This document shows positions 48,428 to 59,219 of a stretch of 64,000 nucleotides of DNA, one piece after another. Position 1 is the first letter of the stretch. Each line of letters begins with the position of its first letter. A program made the translations under genes and the position numbers. This DNA comes from Paenibacillus pinistramenti. Lineage in GTDB: Bacteria; Bacillota; Bacilli; Paenibacillales; Paenibacillaceae. The notes beneath the pieces were generated by a model. It saw nothing but the letters and a program-made list of their open reading frames with translations. It ran no database searches and was not told the DNA's origin. Where the stretch lies: positions 1 through 64,000 of the forward strand of contig NZ_VAWG01000012.1 in assembly GCF_005869875.1 (NCBI RefSeq). The letters are read 5' to 3'.

Positions 48428-49561
48428 ATGATGATGATCCATTTGCTGGACGATATCCCCTTGGACTTTATGGCGCTTGATAGAGGCGCACTCGGCAAGC
48501 TGGCTCCTTATGTGAAAAAGGCCGGCTATAAACGCCCCCTGATCGCGGCTGACCGCAACACCTATGAAGCCGCCGGCAGGACGGTGGAGGCCGAGCTCGG
48601 CAGGGCCGGCTGCGCGGCCAGTCTGTGCCTGCTTCAGCCAGGCAGCACAGGCGACTGCATCGCCGACGAGAAAGGCCTCGTCGAGTTGCTGCTCGCTGTC
48701 ACGCCCGGCAAAACCGACTGCCTGCTGGCCGTAGGCTCCGGCACGATTCACGACATAGTCCGGTTTGCCTCAAGCAAGACCGGCATTCCGTTCCTGTCCG
48801 TCCCTACGGCGCCGTCCGTCGACGGCTTCACCTCCAAAGGCGCGCCGCTCATCATCCGCGGCGTGAAGCAGACGGTCAGCGCTGCCGCGCCGAAGGCGCT
48901 GTTCGCTGACCTGGACGTTCTGACCCGCGCCCCGCAGGAGCTCGTCGCGGCCGGGTTCGGTGATATGCTCGGCAAATTCACCTCCCTGTTTGACTGGAAG
49001 TTCTCCAGCCTGACCGGCGGAGAATCCTATGACGACAAGGCCGCGCGGATTACCGAAGAAGCGCTGCAGGCCTGCGTCGCCCACGCGGCCGAGATCGGCC
49101 GCCGCACGGAGCTGGGCATCCGCGTCCTGATGAGCGCCCTGATCGAATCCGGCGCGGCCATGCTGCTGTTCGGCCAGTCCCACCCCGCCTCGGGCGCGGA
49201 GCACCATCTCTCCCACTATTGGGAGATGGCTTATCTGGAGCGCGGCCGCAAAGCGCTCCTGCACGGCGCCAAGGTCGGCGTCGCCTGCGCCGAGATCTCG
49301 CAGCTGTACCACGACGCCGTGGACCGGGCGCAGTACCCGGTCCGCGAGCCGGAGCAGCTGCTCCGCCACGGCGCGCAGGTCCGCGAATGGCTGGCCGCCG
49401 TGCCTGCCGCGCCGGAGATCCGCCGGCTGCTGGAGCTGGCCGGCGGCCCTTCCACCCGCGCGGAGCTCGGCGTGGACGACGAGCTGTTCGCGGACAGCCT
49501 GCGCGAGGCGCATAAGCTGCGCGACCGCCGCACGCTGCTTCGCGCGTTGAACGAAGCTTAG
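48428..49561 (+). CDS. araM: sn-glycerol-1-phosphate dehydrogenase
   Basis: A 377-residue NAD(P)-dependent, metal-containing dehydrogenase reducing dihydroxyacetone phosphate to sn-glycerol-1-phosphate; in Bacillus the product feeds heptaprenylglyceryl lipid. The nucleotide loop GSGTIHDIVRF, VPTAPSVDGFTSKGAPL, and metal ligands in FGDMLGKFTSL, GQSHPASGAEHHLSHYWEM and LHGAKVGVA are visible. AAGGAGG sits close to three consecutive ATG codons at 48428, 48431 and 48434; the first is reported. AraR and cre sites precede it, as in the B. subtilis ara operon, but araABD are absent. The second half of the gene is very GC-rich. Confidence 0.92.
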   Translation: MMMIHLLDDIPLDFMALDRGALGKLAPYVKKAGYKRPLIAADRNTYEAAGRTVEAELGRAGCAASLCLLQPGSTGDCIADEKGLVELLLAVTPGKTDCLLAVGSGTIHDIVRFASSKTGIPFLSVPTAPSVDGFTSKGAPLIIRGVKQTVSAAAPKALFADLDVLTRAPQELVAAGFGDMLGKFTSLFDWKFSSLTGGESYDDKAARITEEALQACVAHAAEIGRRTELGIRVLMSALIESGAAMLLFGQSHPASGAEHHLSHYWEMAYLERGRKALLHGAKVGVACAEISQLYHDAVDRAQYPVREPEQLLRHGAQVREWLAAVPAAPEIRRLLELAGGPSTRAELGVDDELFADSLREAHKLRDRRTLLRALNEA

Positions 49562-49621
49562 GCGTCAAGCAGGAGTCTGCCCCCTGCCTTGTAGAAGGTA
49601 TATCTGCAGATGCAGCAGCAC

Positions 49622-49651
49622 AAAAAAAGCCCCGCCTTCCCAGGCGGGACT
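49622..49651. terminator. Bidirectional terminator between araM and the ArsR-type gene
   Basis: AAG-C-CCCGCCT and AGGCGGG-A-CTT arms with a TCCC loop; seven T on the minus strand. Confidence 0.8.
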
Positions 49652-49666
49652 TCCTTCTCCTTCAAC

Positions 49667-49702
49667 TTCAGATTAACATTCAGATTCAAATTCAGATTAG
49701 CA
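49667..49702. repeat. 12-bp tandem repeat x3
   Basis: TTCAGATTAACA, TTCAGATTCAAA, TTCAGATTAGCA in a row, just behind the 3' end of the ArsR-type gene. Confidence 0.85.
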
Positions 49703-49712
49703 GCAGGCTGTA

Positions 49713-50639
49713 TTAGGCCATACCCGGCGGTTTAACATCATACAAGAGCCGGGCCATCAAATCCTGGGCATAGTTGCCAAAATGTTTGCCGTAGATCGTC
49801 ATCCCTCTTTTGTTAGCCGATTGCTCCGTGACCGCCAAACGGAAGATCATTTCGCTCTTATAGTTCAAGCCGATCTGATCCAGCGTCACATCCGAAATCC
49901 GGCAGCCGTCGATGAAGCTGCCCTCCTGGTTGATGCGGATGAGCTTGAGCATCCCGTACTGGTTCAAATGGGGAGGCCACCAGTCCGGATTAAAGGTGCC
50001 GCGCGCATCCCCGAAATCACCGGGGCTGGTCCAGTAACCCAGCTCGATTCCGTTCAGGTAGAAATAAATATCCGACGGATAGTTCTCGTTGTAGCCCGGA
50101 GCTTCGGACCCCAGTTCCAGACAGAACTGGATCTCCCGGAACGTCTGATTCGGTTTCAGATAATTCGGGATCCGGTATTCAATGAACCCTTCCGTCAGCC
50201 ACAGGATTTCAGCATCAATCCGCTGGGGATCTGCGAAATAACGGGGATCGTCAAAATCGCCGATAATACTGTCTTTCGTCGCAAGCCCGCAGGTTGGCAC
50301 CGCCTGATAATTGCTGTAATGCCCGACCTGAATTTCCACTTCGTACAGATTTTCCAATTCCTTGCTGCGCAGATCAACCATCAGCTTATCTTTATTCAGA
50401 TAACACATCTTCTGGATGCCATGTTTGCCGACAGACGTATTGATCTCAATCAGGCCGCTGTCCTCCAGCTTCTTGATATGCATCGTAATGGCACCGTTGC
50501 TGAGGTTAAGCCTGCCGGCAATCTCATTCAGATTCAGAGACTGATTGGAGGCAAGCAGCTCCAGAATTTGAATCCGGATCTCCGAGCTTAAAGCTTTGAA
50601 GATATCAATACCGCTCATTAAGTCTTTAATATAAATCAT
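49713..50639 (-). CDS. ArsR-type (HTH_5) regulator with large C-terminal domain
   Basis: A 308-residue protein. Residues 8-80 form an ArsR-like winged helix (FKALSSEIRIQILELLASNQSLNLNEIAGRLNLSNGAITMHIKKLEDSGLIE). The remaining 230 residues form a domain rich in Tyr, Trp and Asn (IPNYLKPNQTFREIQFCLELGSEAPGYNENYPSDIYFYLNGIELGYWTSPGDF) that may sense a sugar. It is much larger than metal-sensing ArsR (about 100), and no metal-Cys motif is seen. Divergent from the GH51 gene, it probably controls the arabinofuranosidase-transporter operon. AAGG lies before ATG 50639; ATG 50615 (MSGIDIFKAL) is an alternative. Confidence 0.8.
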   Translation of the reverse strand: MIYIKDLMSGIDIFKALSSEIRIQILELLASNQSLNLNEIAGRLNLSNGAITMHIKKLEDSGLIEINTSVGKHGIQKMCYLNKDKLMVDLRSKELENLYEVEIQVGHYSNYQAVPTCGLATKDSIIGDFDDPRYFADPQRIDAEILWLTEGFIEYRIPNYLKPNQTFREIQFCLELGSEAPGYNENYPSDIYFYLNGIELGYWTSPGDFGDARGTFNPDWWPPHLNQYGMLKLIRINQEGSFIDGCRISDVTLDQIGLNYKSEMIFRLAVTEQSANKRGMTIYGKHFGNYAQDLMARLLYDVKPPGMA

Positions 50640-50686
50640 CGCTGGACCTTCTTCCGCTGGGGTGCTGATTTGTTTTATATAATTAT

Positions 50687-50881
50687 AAACTAAACCACAA
50701 AGAAAGCAATGAAATATGCCTCATTCCGTTAAACTACTTGAAAAAATAAACCTCAATCCTTAAGTTTACCACCTGCAAACTCCGCTATTTCCAACCCTTT
50801 TTCCTATTTCAGCTTTGTAAATAAGTCTGCACTCCCTTTTCATTTAAATTAATTTAAAAAGATTTAGAAAAATTAGTTTAC
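50687..50881. promoter_or_regulatory. Repeated TAAACT/AGTTTA motifs in the divergent regulator-GH51 region
   Basis: TAAACT near 50687 and 50730, AGTTTA near 50760 and 50874, plus the perfect 16-bp palindrome TTTAAATTAATTTAAA (50843-50858). Candidate sites for the ArsR-type regulator; the region 50640-50984 holds no gene. Confidence 0.35.
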
Positions 50882-50910
50882 TTCCTGAATTTCCTATGTT
50901 ATTTTATATC

Positions 50911-50924
50911 TGTAAGCGGATTCA
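50911..50924. promoter_or_regulatory. cre site (CcpA) upstream of the first GH51 gene
   Basis: TGTAAGCGGATTCA matches TGNAANCGNWNNCA at all fixed positions, 60 bases before the start codon. Confidence 0.7.
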
Positions 50925-50930
50925 TACTAA

Positions 50931-52499
<1,569 letters not shown>

Positions 52500-52541
52500 T
52501 CCGCCGGGGCGAAAGCCTGATGACCTGAACTTGTGCTTTAC

Positions 52542-52585
52542 GGCTTTGTTATTCAGGGAGGCCTGCTGCCCTGGATGACAAAGCC
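52542..52585 (+). promoter_or_regulatory. Imperfect long hairpin between GH51 and araN
   Basis: GGCTTTGT...TATTCAGGG pairs with CCCTGGATGACAAAGCC. No T tract, so an mRNA processing or stability element is more likely than a terminator. Confidence 0.5.
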
Positions 52586-52619
52586 CCATTATAGAAATAA
52601 GTCCAACACCCCACATCCA

Positions 52620-52633
52620 TGTAAGCGCTTAAG
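52620..52633. promoter_or_regulatory. Imperfect cre-like site before araN
   Basis: TGTAAGCGCTTAAG: palindromic core with mismatches at the last fixed positions. A TTGACA (52654-52659) follows, without a clear -10. Confidence 0.45.
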
Positions 52634-52710
52634 AAAGCGGACTGCAATTTGGTTTGACAGAGATTTTGCTCAACAAACATCTTGTTCAAAATTATGGGGA
52701 GGGTCAAAAG

Positions 52711-54045
52711 ATGAAAATGAAAAAATGGTTTATCCTGCTCAGCGTGATTTCGCTCGTCCTGTTTATGAGCGGCTGCGGCAAATCGTCAAACAGCTCCGGC
52801 GGTACAAAATCCGTTCTTGACGGCGGTGCAGGAGAGACGGCAACCGAGCTTTCGTACTGGACTTTTGTTGAGCTTCATGGCCAGCACTTTGAGAAAATGC
52901 TGACGAAATGGAATGCAGCCAACCCGGACCGCCAGATCAAGCTGAATGTAACGGTCATGCCTTATGACGACATGCACAACAAGCTGTCCATCGCGCTGCA
53001 GACTGGAACAGGCGCGCCGGATATCGCGGATATCGAGCTTGGCAAATTCCCTGACTTCCTGAAAGGCACGCCTCAGCTGGAGTCGCTGAACGATGTCATT
53101 GATCCATACAGAGATACCATCGTTAAATCCCGGATCGACTTGTACAGCAAGGATGGCGTGAACTACGGGATTCCGACTCACGTTGGTGCAGCTGTAGCCT
53201 TCTATAATACGGATATTCTCAAGGAAGCCGGCGTTGACTACACTACAATCAAAACTTGGGATGATTACAAAAAAGCCGGTGAGCTGGTTTATGAAAAAAC
53301 CGGCAAACATATGGGTACTGCGGACACAAGCGCAACCTGGCAGGCTTCCATGCTGCTGGCTCAGCAGGGATCTGACTTCACTGACGCCGACGGCAACCCT
53401 CAGGTTAACTCTCCTGAAATGGTCAAGGCATTGACGCTTCTTAAAGACCTTCAGGACAGCAATGTCCTTGCTACGGTTGCAGGCGGCCAGCCGGATACGG
53501 AAGAAGCTTACGGCGAATTCAACTCCGGTAATTATGCTTCAGCGTTCATGCCTTTCTGGATGATGTCCCGCTTCACGAACTACATGTCTGACCTGTCCGG
53601 CAAAGTAGCTATCGCTCCGATCCCGGTTATCGAAGAAGGCATGCCAAGATCCTATGGCGGCGGCGGTACAGGTACAGTAGTCACCAAGACAGCCAAAGAT
53701 GTGCAGCTTGCCAAAGATTTCCTCGCTTTCGCCAAACTGTCTGAGGACGCCAATATCGAAATCTGGAATACACTCGGCTTTGACCCGGTTAATATGAACG
53801 TTTGGACTATGGAAGATGTAACTCACAATCCGGATAACCAGTTCGTTAAATACTTCCAGAACAATCCATTCGACGTACTGAACGAAATCAAGGATGAAAT
53901 CAAGCTGATTAAATCCACCCCTGCTTCACCAACGATTAACAACGTACTTTGCACCGTAACCCTGAATGAAATCTTCGAGGACGGCAAAGACGTCAAGCAG
54001 GCACTGGACGATGCTCAAGCGCAAATCGAGCAGGAGCTGAAGTAA
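52711..54045 (+). CDS. araN: Arabino-oligosaccharide ABC transporter substrate-binding lipoprotein
   Basis: A 444-residue family-1 extracellular solute-binding protein. A signal peptide with lipobox FMSGC and a Ser/Gly linker are followed by TELSYWTFVELHGQHFEKML and the typical NKLSIALQTGTGAPDIADIE block. It captures oligosaccharide outside the membrane and hands it to the two permeases that follow. Position and similarity match AraN of the B. subtilis ara operon. GGGGAGGG precedes ATG 52711. A strong hairpin after its stop (54069-54103) would favour higher levels of this subunit. Confidence 0.88.
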   Translation: MKMKKWFILLSVISLVLFMSGCGKSSNSSGGTKSVLDGGAGETATELSYWTFVELHGQHFEKMLTKWNAANPDRQIKLNVTVMPYDDMHNKLSIALQTGTGAPDIADIELGKFPDFLKGTPQLESLNDVIDPYRDTIVKSRIDLYSKDGVNYGIPTHVGAAVAFYNTDILKEAGVDYTTIKTWDDYKKAGELVYEKTGKHMGTADTSATWQASMLLAQQGSDFTDADGNPQVNSPEMVKALTLLKDLQDSNVLATVAGGQPDTEEAYGEFNSGNYASAFMPFWMMSRFTNYMSDLSGKVAIAPIPVIEEGMPRSYGGGGTGTVVTKTAKDVQLAKDFLAFAKLSEDANIEIWNTLGFDPVNMNVWTMEDVTHNPDNQFVKYFQNNPFDVLNEIKDEIKLIKSTPASPTINNVLCTVTLNEIFEDGKDVKQALDDAQAQIEQELK

Positions 54046-54068
54046 TTCCTTCCTTCTTAAAAATTTGC

Positions 54069-54103
54069 AAACAAAGCTGCCCCTCTGCGGGGCGGCTTTG
54101 TTT
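54069..54103 (+). terminator. Partial terminator / mRNA stabiliser after araN
   Basis: AAACAAAGCTGCCCC pairs with GGGGCGGCTTTGTTT (loop TCTGC, one mismatch). Only a short T run follows, and the next gene starts 20 bases later. Confidence 0.65.
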
Positions 54104-54123
54104 AAAAAAGGAGCTGCGCAATC

Positions 54124-55017
54124 ATGATTAAAAGATTTTTGTACTCCCAGAAGGTCGCTCCCTATGTCTTCGTGCTTCCTTTTGTGCTTGTCTTTGCGAT
54201 CTTTTGGGTTTATCCCCTGATCAGCTCGTTCCAAATGAGCTTTCAGAAAATCACCCTTGGACAGGAAGCCCAGTACATAGGGTTTGATAACTATACCAAG
54301 CTGATGACAGACAAAACGTTCCTCAAGGCGATCGGCAACAGTGCGCTTTATATGGTTCTAACGCTCGTTATTCTTATTCCTTTTCCGATGCTGTTTGCAG
54401 TTTTAATCAATAACCGGCTGATGTGGGGACGCGAATTTTTCAAATCGTCCTTCTTCTTCCCTGCCCTGACTTCCGTCGTCGTAGCCGGTACGATCTTCCG
54501 TCTGATGTTTGGCGAAATGGATGGCTCGTTGATGAACAGCATTTTAGCCCTTTTTGGCGTAGGACCCATGAAGTTTCTGAAGGAGCACACTACCGGTATG
54601 ATCGCCCTGCTGGCACTGGCCACCTGGAGATGGACCGGAGTGAACATGCTCTATTTCTTGTCTGGCCTTAAAAATATCCCCGACGACTACTACGAAGCGG
54701 CTTCCATTGACGGCGCCTCCAGCTTCCAGAAATTCATGAAGATTACTGTACCTCTGCTGAAGCCAACTTCCATTTATGTGCTGACCATCAGTATCTACGC
54801 CGGTCTGGCCATGTTTATTGAAAGTATGATGCTTTGGAACGGCAACAACTCCCCGAAAAATATCGGGCTTACGATTGTCGGTTATCTGTACCGTCAAGGC
54901 ATTGAGAAGAACAACCTCGGCTACGCCGCTGCAGTCGGTATCGTCCTGCTGCTGATCACGATGATTATCAATCTGACGCAGCTTGCGTTTACAGGCCTGT
55001 TCAAGAAGGAGGATTAG
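54124..55017 (+). CDS. araP: ABC sugar permease, AraP-like
   Basis: A 297-residue inner-membrane permease with six segments. The EAA loop is NIPDDYYEAASIDGASSFQKFMKITVPLLKP, which contacts the ATPase. It follows the binding-protein gene and pairs with the next gene to make the heterodimeric channel. AAAGGAG precedes ATG 54124. No ATPase gene is present in the window, so a shared MsmX-type ATPase is expected, as for B. subtilis AraNPQ. Confidence 0.9.
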   Translation: MIKRFLYSQKVAPYVFVLPFVLVFAIFWVYPLISSFQMSFQKITLGQEAQYIGFDNYTKLMTDKTFLKAIGNSALYMVLTLVILIPFPMLFAVLINNRLMWGREFFKSSFFFPALTSVVVAGTIFRLMFGEMDGSLMNSILALFGVGPMKFLKEHTTGMIALLALATWRWTGVNMLYFLSGLKNIPDDYYEAASIDGASSFQKFMKITVPLLKPTSIYVLTISIYAGLAMFIESMMLWNGNNSPKNIGLTIVGYLYRQGIEKNNLGYAAAVGIVLLLITMIINLTQLAFTGLFKKED

Positions 55018-55021
55018 TGCG

Positions 55022-55861
55022 ATGACCAAAAGCAGAGAAAAGGCCGTTCGGATCTGTCTGTTTATCTTCTTTGTTATTATCAGTTTCTTTATTCTGGTGC
55101 CCTTCTATGCCGTCACCATCTCGGCCTTCAAACCCGGCGAGGAGCTGGTCCGGTACGGACTTAACCTGAAATTTGATTTAAATGTCATGAGCTTTGACAA
55201 CTTCGTTTATTTGTTCACCGGCGACCATGCTTACTTCACCTGGTTCTTCAACTCGCTGATCCTGACCATCGTTCAGGTTGTCCTGACGCTGCTGATCAGC
55301 GCGACGGTAGCGTACGGCTTCTCGGCTTATGACTTTCGCGGGAAGAACTTCCTCTTCATCTGCGTGCTGCTGATCATGATGGTGCCGTTTGAGATTCTGC
55401 TGCTGCCTTTATACAAGCTCATCTTTAACATGAATCTGATGAATACCTATTCCGCTATTATTCTGCCCGGCATCGCCAGTGCGGCGACCATCTTCTTCTT
55501 CCGGCAATATTTATCCGGCATTCCGAAAGAGCTCATCGCAGCGGGCCGTGTCGACGGTGCCACCGAATACGGCATCTATGTCCGGCTGATCCTGCCGATT
55601 ATGAAGCCTTCCTTCGCCGCCATGGCGATCCTCAACGGGATGAACAGCTGGAACAACTTCCTCTGGCCGTTTATGGTGCTGAGCAACGAGAACAAGTACA
55701 CCCTGCCGATCGGTCTCAAGACGCTGCTTACGCCTTACGGCAACAACTATGACCTGCTGATTGTCGGCTCGTTCTTCTCCATTCTGCCGATCTTCGTTCT
55801 GTTTATTGCCTTCCAGAAATACTTCATCGACGGTATGACCGCAGGAGCTGTGAAAGGCTGA
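55022..55861 (+). CDS. araQ: ABC sugar permease, AraQ-like
   Basis: A 279-residue permease with six segments; its EAA loop reads GIPKELIAAGRVDGATEYGIYVRLILPIMKP. Starts four bases after the araP stop, with AAGGAGG overlapping the end of araP. The C-terminus QKYFIDGMTAGAVKG is the usual end of this permease type. It pairs with AraP. Confidence 0.9.
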   Translation: MTKSREKAVRICLFIFFVIISFFILVPFYAVTISAFKPGEELVRYGLNLKFDLNVMSFDNFVYLFTGDHAYFTWFFNSLILTIVQVVLTLLISATVAYGFSAYDFRGKNFLFICVLLIMMVPFEILLLPLYKLIFNMNLMNTYSAIILPGIASAATIFFFRQYLSGIPKELIAAGRVDGATEYGIYVRLILPIMKPSFAAMAILNGMNSWNNFLWPFMVLSNENKYTLPIGLKTLLTPYGNNYDLLIVGSFFSILPIFVLFIAFQKYFIDGMTAGAVKG

Positions 55862-55914
55862 TCCGGGAACCTATTTAAACAACCTTTAACTATACAAAAC
55901 AGGAGTGATTGAAC

Positions 55915-57405
55915 ATGGCCATTACTGCAAAAATAGATATCCAAAACGCTAAAGGTACAATCAGCCGGTACTTGTACGGACAATTCGCGGAGCATTTGGG
56001 CCGCTGTATTTATGAGGGCCTCTGGGTCGGCGAGGATTCGCCGATTCCGAACACGGACGGCATCCGCAATGACGTCCTGGCCGCTTTAAAGAAGCTGAAT
56101 ATCCCCGTGCTGCGCTGGCCGGGCGGCTGCTTTGCAGATGAATATCACTGGATGGACGGCATCGGGCCAAAGGAACAGCGGGCGCGGATGATCAATAACC
56201 ATTGGGGCGGTGTGGAGGAGAACAACCACTTCGGCACCCATGAATTTTACCGGCTGTGCGAGCTGCTGGGAACCGAAGTGTATATCAACGGCAATGTCGG
56301 CAGCGGCACGGTTCAGGAGATGCAGCAGTGGGTCGAATACATCACTTTTGAAGGCGAATCTCCGATGGCGAACCTGCGCAAATCAAACGGCCGCGACGAG
56401 CCCTGGAAGCTGGAATTCTTCGGCGTCGGCAACGAGAACTGGGGCTGCGGCGGCAACATGCGGCCGGAGTATTACGCCGACCTGTACCGCCGCTACGCTA
56501 CCTATGTGCGCAACTACGGTAACAATAAGGTCTACAAGATTGCCTGCGGCGCCAACACGGACGATTACCACTGGACCGAGGTGCTGATGCGCGAAGCGGC
56601 CGGCCATATGGATGGACTCAGCCTGCACTACTACACCATTCCATCCGGCGACTGGTTCACCAGCAAAGGCTCGGCGACTGATTTCTCCGAGGCCGACTGG
56701 TTCGCAACGCTGCGCAATACGCTGAAGATGGAAGAGCTGATCGTCAAGCATTCCGCCATCATGGACAAATACGACCCGGACCGCCGCGTCGGCATGATTA
56801 TTGACGAATGGGGCATCTGGTGTGACGTGGAGCCTGGCACAAATCCAGGGTTCCTGTATCAGCAGAATACACTGCGTGACGCCCTGATCGCCGGCATCAA
56901 CCTGAACCTGTTCCACAAATACAGCAGCCGGGTGAAGATGGCGAACATTGCCCAAATGGTGAACGTGCTGCAGGCCATGGTTCTGACCGAAGGCGACAAA
57001 ATGCTCCTCACGCCAACTTACCATGTCTTTGAAATGTTCAAGGTGCATCACGACAACGAGCTGGTCGAGCTGGAGTTCGAAAGCCCTGCTTACCGGTACG
57101 GAGCCGAATCCATTCCGCAGATCAGCCTCTCCGCTTCCAAAGACAGCGAAGGCAAGGTCTACCTGTCCGCCTGCAATCTCCATCACGATCAGCCTGTCAG
57201 CCTGCAGATTCAGGTAGACGGACTTGCCGGAGACGGCGTCAAGGCGTCAGGACGCGTGCTGAGCCACACCTCCCTGAACGCGCACAACACGTTTGACCAG
57301 CCGGAGCTGGTGGCGCCGGTTACACTTGGCGGCGTATCGCTGGAGGGCGGCGTGCTGAGCTTTGATCTGCCGGCCGCCTCCGTAGCTGTGCTGGAACTGG
57401 CATGA
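55915..57405 (+). CDS. Alpha-L-arabinofuranosidase, GH51 (second copy)
   Basis: A 496-residue GH51 enzyme, acid/base Glu174 in GVGNENWG and nucleophile Glu298 in IIDEWGIW; N-terminal [20 protein letters not shown] is the family opening. It is clearly different from the first copy ([12 protein letters not shown] there, [20 protein letters not shown] here), so the two may prefer different linkages or side chains. No signal peptide. AGGAG lies nine bases before ATG 55915. Its stop overlaps the next start (ATGA, 57402-57405). The order araNPQ-abf is as in B. subtilis. Confidence 0.93.
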   Translation: MAITAKIDIQNAKGTISRYLYGQFAEHLGRCIYEGLWVGEDSPIPNTDGIRNDVLAALKKLNIPVLRWPGGCFADEYHWMDGIGPKEQRARMINNHWGGVEENNHFGTHEFYRLCELLGTEVYINGNVGSGTVQEMQQWVEYITFEGESPMANLRKSNGRDEPWKLEFFGVGNENWGCGGNMRPEYYADLYRRYATYVRNYGNNKVYKIACGANTDDYHWTEVLMREAAGHMDGLSLHYYTIPSGDWFTSKGSATDFSEADWFATLRNTLKMEELIVKHSAIMDKYDPDRRVGMIIDEWGIWCDVEPGTNPGFLYQQNTLRDALIAGINLNLFHKYSSRVKMANIAQMVNVLQAMVLTEGDKMLLTPTYHVFEMFKVHHDNELVELEFESPAYRYGAESIPQISLSASKDSEGKVYLSACNLHHDQPVSLQIQVDGLAGDGVKASGRVLSHTSLNAHNTFDQPELVAPVTLGGVSLEGGVLSFDLPAASVAVLELA

Positions 57406-57722
57406 GCCGGCAGGCGGGCTTAGCCGGCGGTGCCCCCGCCGGCTGCAAGGGCTGCTCCGGCACGGCCAGTGTGCACGTGCCGCCGGAGAAGCTGGAACGG
57501 CTCATCCAGATGGCCGTTCAGAACCGCCCAGCCGCCAGCGATGATGAATACGCGCGGCGGCTGGCGGTCTGCTCCGGCTGCCAGGGCCTCCAGTACGGCA
57601 CGACGTGCCGGTACTGCGGCTGCCTGGTAGCCGTCCGGGCCAGTCAGCGGGATGCCGGCTGCCCGTATCCCCTGCAGTCCCGCTGGGAATCCGCGGGACC
57701 CCAGGATGCTGTTACTTCCTAA
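57402..57722 (+). CDS. Cys-rich small protein (DUF6171-like), putative zinc binding
   Basis: A 106-residue protein overlapping the GH51 stop by four bases. Cys pairs CKGC near residue 15 and a C-terminal cluster [34 protein letters not shown] suggest one or two zinc knuckles. It resembles small DUF6171-type proteins, but I am not certain of the family. Why it lies in the arabinose operon is unclear. Ala/Gly-rich at the start, with high-GC codons. Confidence 0.65.
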   Translation: MSRQAGLAGGAPAGCKGCSGTASVHVPPEKLERLIQMAVQNRPAASDDEYARRLAVCSGCQGLQYGTTCRYCGCLVAVRASQRDAGCPYPLQSRWESAGPQDAVTS

Positions 57723-57748
57723 ACCTCAAGAGACAAGGAGACAATGAC

Positions 57749-58735
57749 ATGAATGATAATCAGCCCTATGTGAACCCGCTGGTGGAGCAGCGGGCAGATC
57801 CCTGGATTTATAAGCATTCAGACGGACTTTATTATTTCTCCGCATCTGTTCCCGAATATGACCGGATTGAAATCCGCAGATCGGCCACGCTGCAGGGCTT
57901 GGCTGAAGCGGAGCCGCTGACCGTTTGGCACAAGCATGAGCGCGGCCCGCTGAGCGCCAATATTTGGGCGCCTGAGATCCATTTTACACAGGGAAAATGG
58001 TACATCTATTTCGCGGCAGCCCGGACGGCGGAGACGCAGGAAGGGTTATTTGATCACCGGATGTATGTGCTGGAGAACGCCTCTGCCGACCCTTTTGAAG
58101 GCGAATGGGTGGAGAAGGGCCAGGTGGTCACAGCCTGGGAGAGCTTCGCGCTGGACGCGACAACCTTTGAACATAACGGCAAGCTGTATTATGTATGGGC
58201 CCAGAAGGACCCCGCTATCCCTGGCAACTCCAATTTGTACATCTCCGAAATGAGCAATCCCTGGACGCTGACCGGTCCGCAGTCCATGATCTCTACACCG
58301 GAATATGACTGGGAGATTATTGGGTTCAAGGTCAACGAAGGACCGGCGGTGCTGCACCGCGGCGGCCGCATCCTGATCAGCTATTCGGCCAGCGCCACGG
58401 ATCATCATTACTGCATGGGCCTGCTGTATGCGGATGACGACGCCGATCTGCTGGACCCCGCCTCCTGGACAAAATCACCGCTGCCGGTGTTCGCCACCAG
58501 CGAAGAGAACGGGCAGTACGGACCGGGGCATAACAGCTTTACCGTGTCCGAAGACGGCCGGGACGTGCTCATATACCATGCCCGGAACTACAAGGAAATT
58601 ACAGGCGATCCGCTCTACGATCCAAACCGCCATACGCGGGCCCAGCTGTTTGGCTGGCAGCCGAACGGTCTGCCGGATTTCGGCGTCCCGGTGCCTGACG
58701 GCAAGGACAGCAAATCCCAGACAGCGAGCCGCTGA
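57749..58735 (+). CDS. GH43 family glycosidase (arabinofuranosidase/xylosidase type)
   Basis: A 328-residue five-bladed propeller enzyme. The catalytic base Asp lies in VNPLVEQRADPWIYKHSDGLYYFSAS, the general acid Glu in GFKVNEGPAVLHRGGRILISYS, and WAPEIHFTQGKWYIYFAA is conserved. No signal peptide, so it acts on imported arabino- or xylo-oligosaccharides. AAGGAG lies eight bases before ATG 57749. Last gene of the operon; a weak hairpin GGCTGC-TTG-GCAGCC (58781-58796) follows. Confidence 0.9.
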   Translation: MNDNQPYVNPLVEQRADPWIYKHSDGLYYFSASVPEYDRIEIRRSATLQGLAEAEPLTVWHKHERGPLSANIWAPEIHFTQGKWYIYFAAARTAETQEGLFDHRMYVLENASADPFEGEWVEKGQVVTAWESFALDATTFEHNGKLYYVWAQKDPAIPGNSNLYISEMSNPWTLTGPQSMISTPEYDWEIIGFKVNEGPAVLHRGGRILISYSASATDHHYCMGLLYADDDADLLDPASWTKSPLPVFATSEENGQYGPGHNSFTVSEDGRDVLIYHARNYKEITGDPLYDPNRHTRAQLFGWQPNGLPDFGVPVPDGKDSKSQTASR

Positions 58736-58841
58736 CGATCCTTACTCAAACGGCGCCAGTCCGCTCAAACCGCCTCTGCCTGGCTGCTTGGCAGCCCGGA
58801 CGGCTGACCCGGGTTATTCTCCTCTTTTCCCAAAAAATCAT

Positions 58842-58873
58842 GTTTGTAATTCCCTCGAACGGGTAACTATAAA
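58842..58873 (+). promoter_or_regulatory. Promoter of the 55-residue protein gene (sigma-B-like, or sigma-A)
   Basis: GTTTGT (58842-58847), 13 bases, GGGTAA (58861-58866). An overlapping sigma-A reading is TTGTAA (58844-58849), 18 bases, TATAAA (58868-58873). Confidence 0.5.
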
Positions 58874-58911
58874 CAAAGTAGAAAACATCAAGTTCTAAGG
58901 AGGCGTTAACC

Positions 58912-59079
58912 ATGGGTCAACCGAATGAGGAAGAAATCCGCAACAAGAAGAATGAGGATGGCGATTCCCTCGCCGAGCAGAAGAAGATTGACAATGGCGT
59001 TGATATCGAGCCTGAGGCAGATGAATGGGTAGCGAAACCGGTAGGCAGTATCGAATCCGATACCACTTCCAACAAATAA
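58912..59079 (+). CDS. Small acidic hydrophilic protein, 55 residues
   Basis: ATG 58912 with AAGGAGG upstream, stop TAA at 59077-59079. Very hydrophilic: MGQPNEEEIRNKK, then DGDSLAEQKKID and a Ser/Thr/Asn-rich end. No family is recognised; the composition suits a disordered stress or sporulation protein. It has its own promoter and a strong terminator. Confidence 0.7.
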   Translation: MGQPNEEEIRNKKNEDGDSLAEQKKIDNGVDIEPEADEWVAKPVGSIESDTTSNK

Positions 59080-59091
59080 GAGCTCAAAAGC

Positions 59092-59119
59092 GGCCGTCCC
59101 GTCAAGGGGCGGCCTTTTT
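59092..59119 (+). terminator. Terminator of the 55-residue protein gene
   Basis: GGCCG-T-CCC and GGG-G-CGGCC arms, GTCAA loop, five T. Confidence 0.85.
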
Positions 59120-59219
59120 AGCGCGGTATCTATTTTCAAAAAATAAAGCCGCCTTCCCAAACGAAGACGGCCGAGGCCTGGCTGAGGCCTGCTGCATTTT
59201 TCCCTCTATTTGCTGTTAT

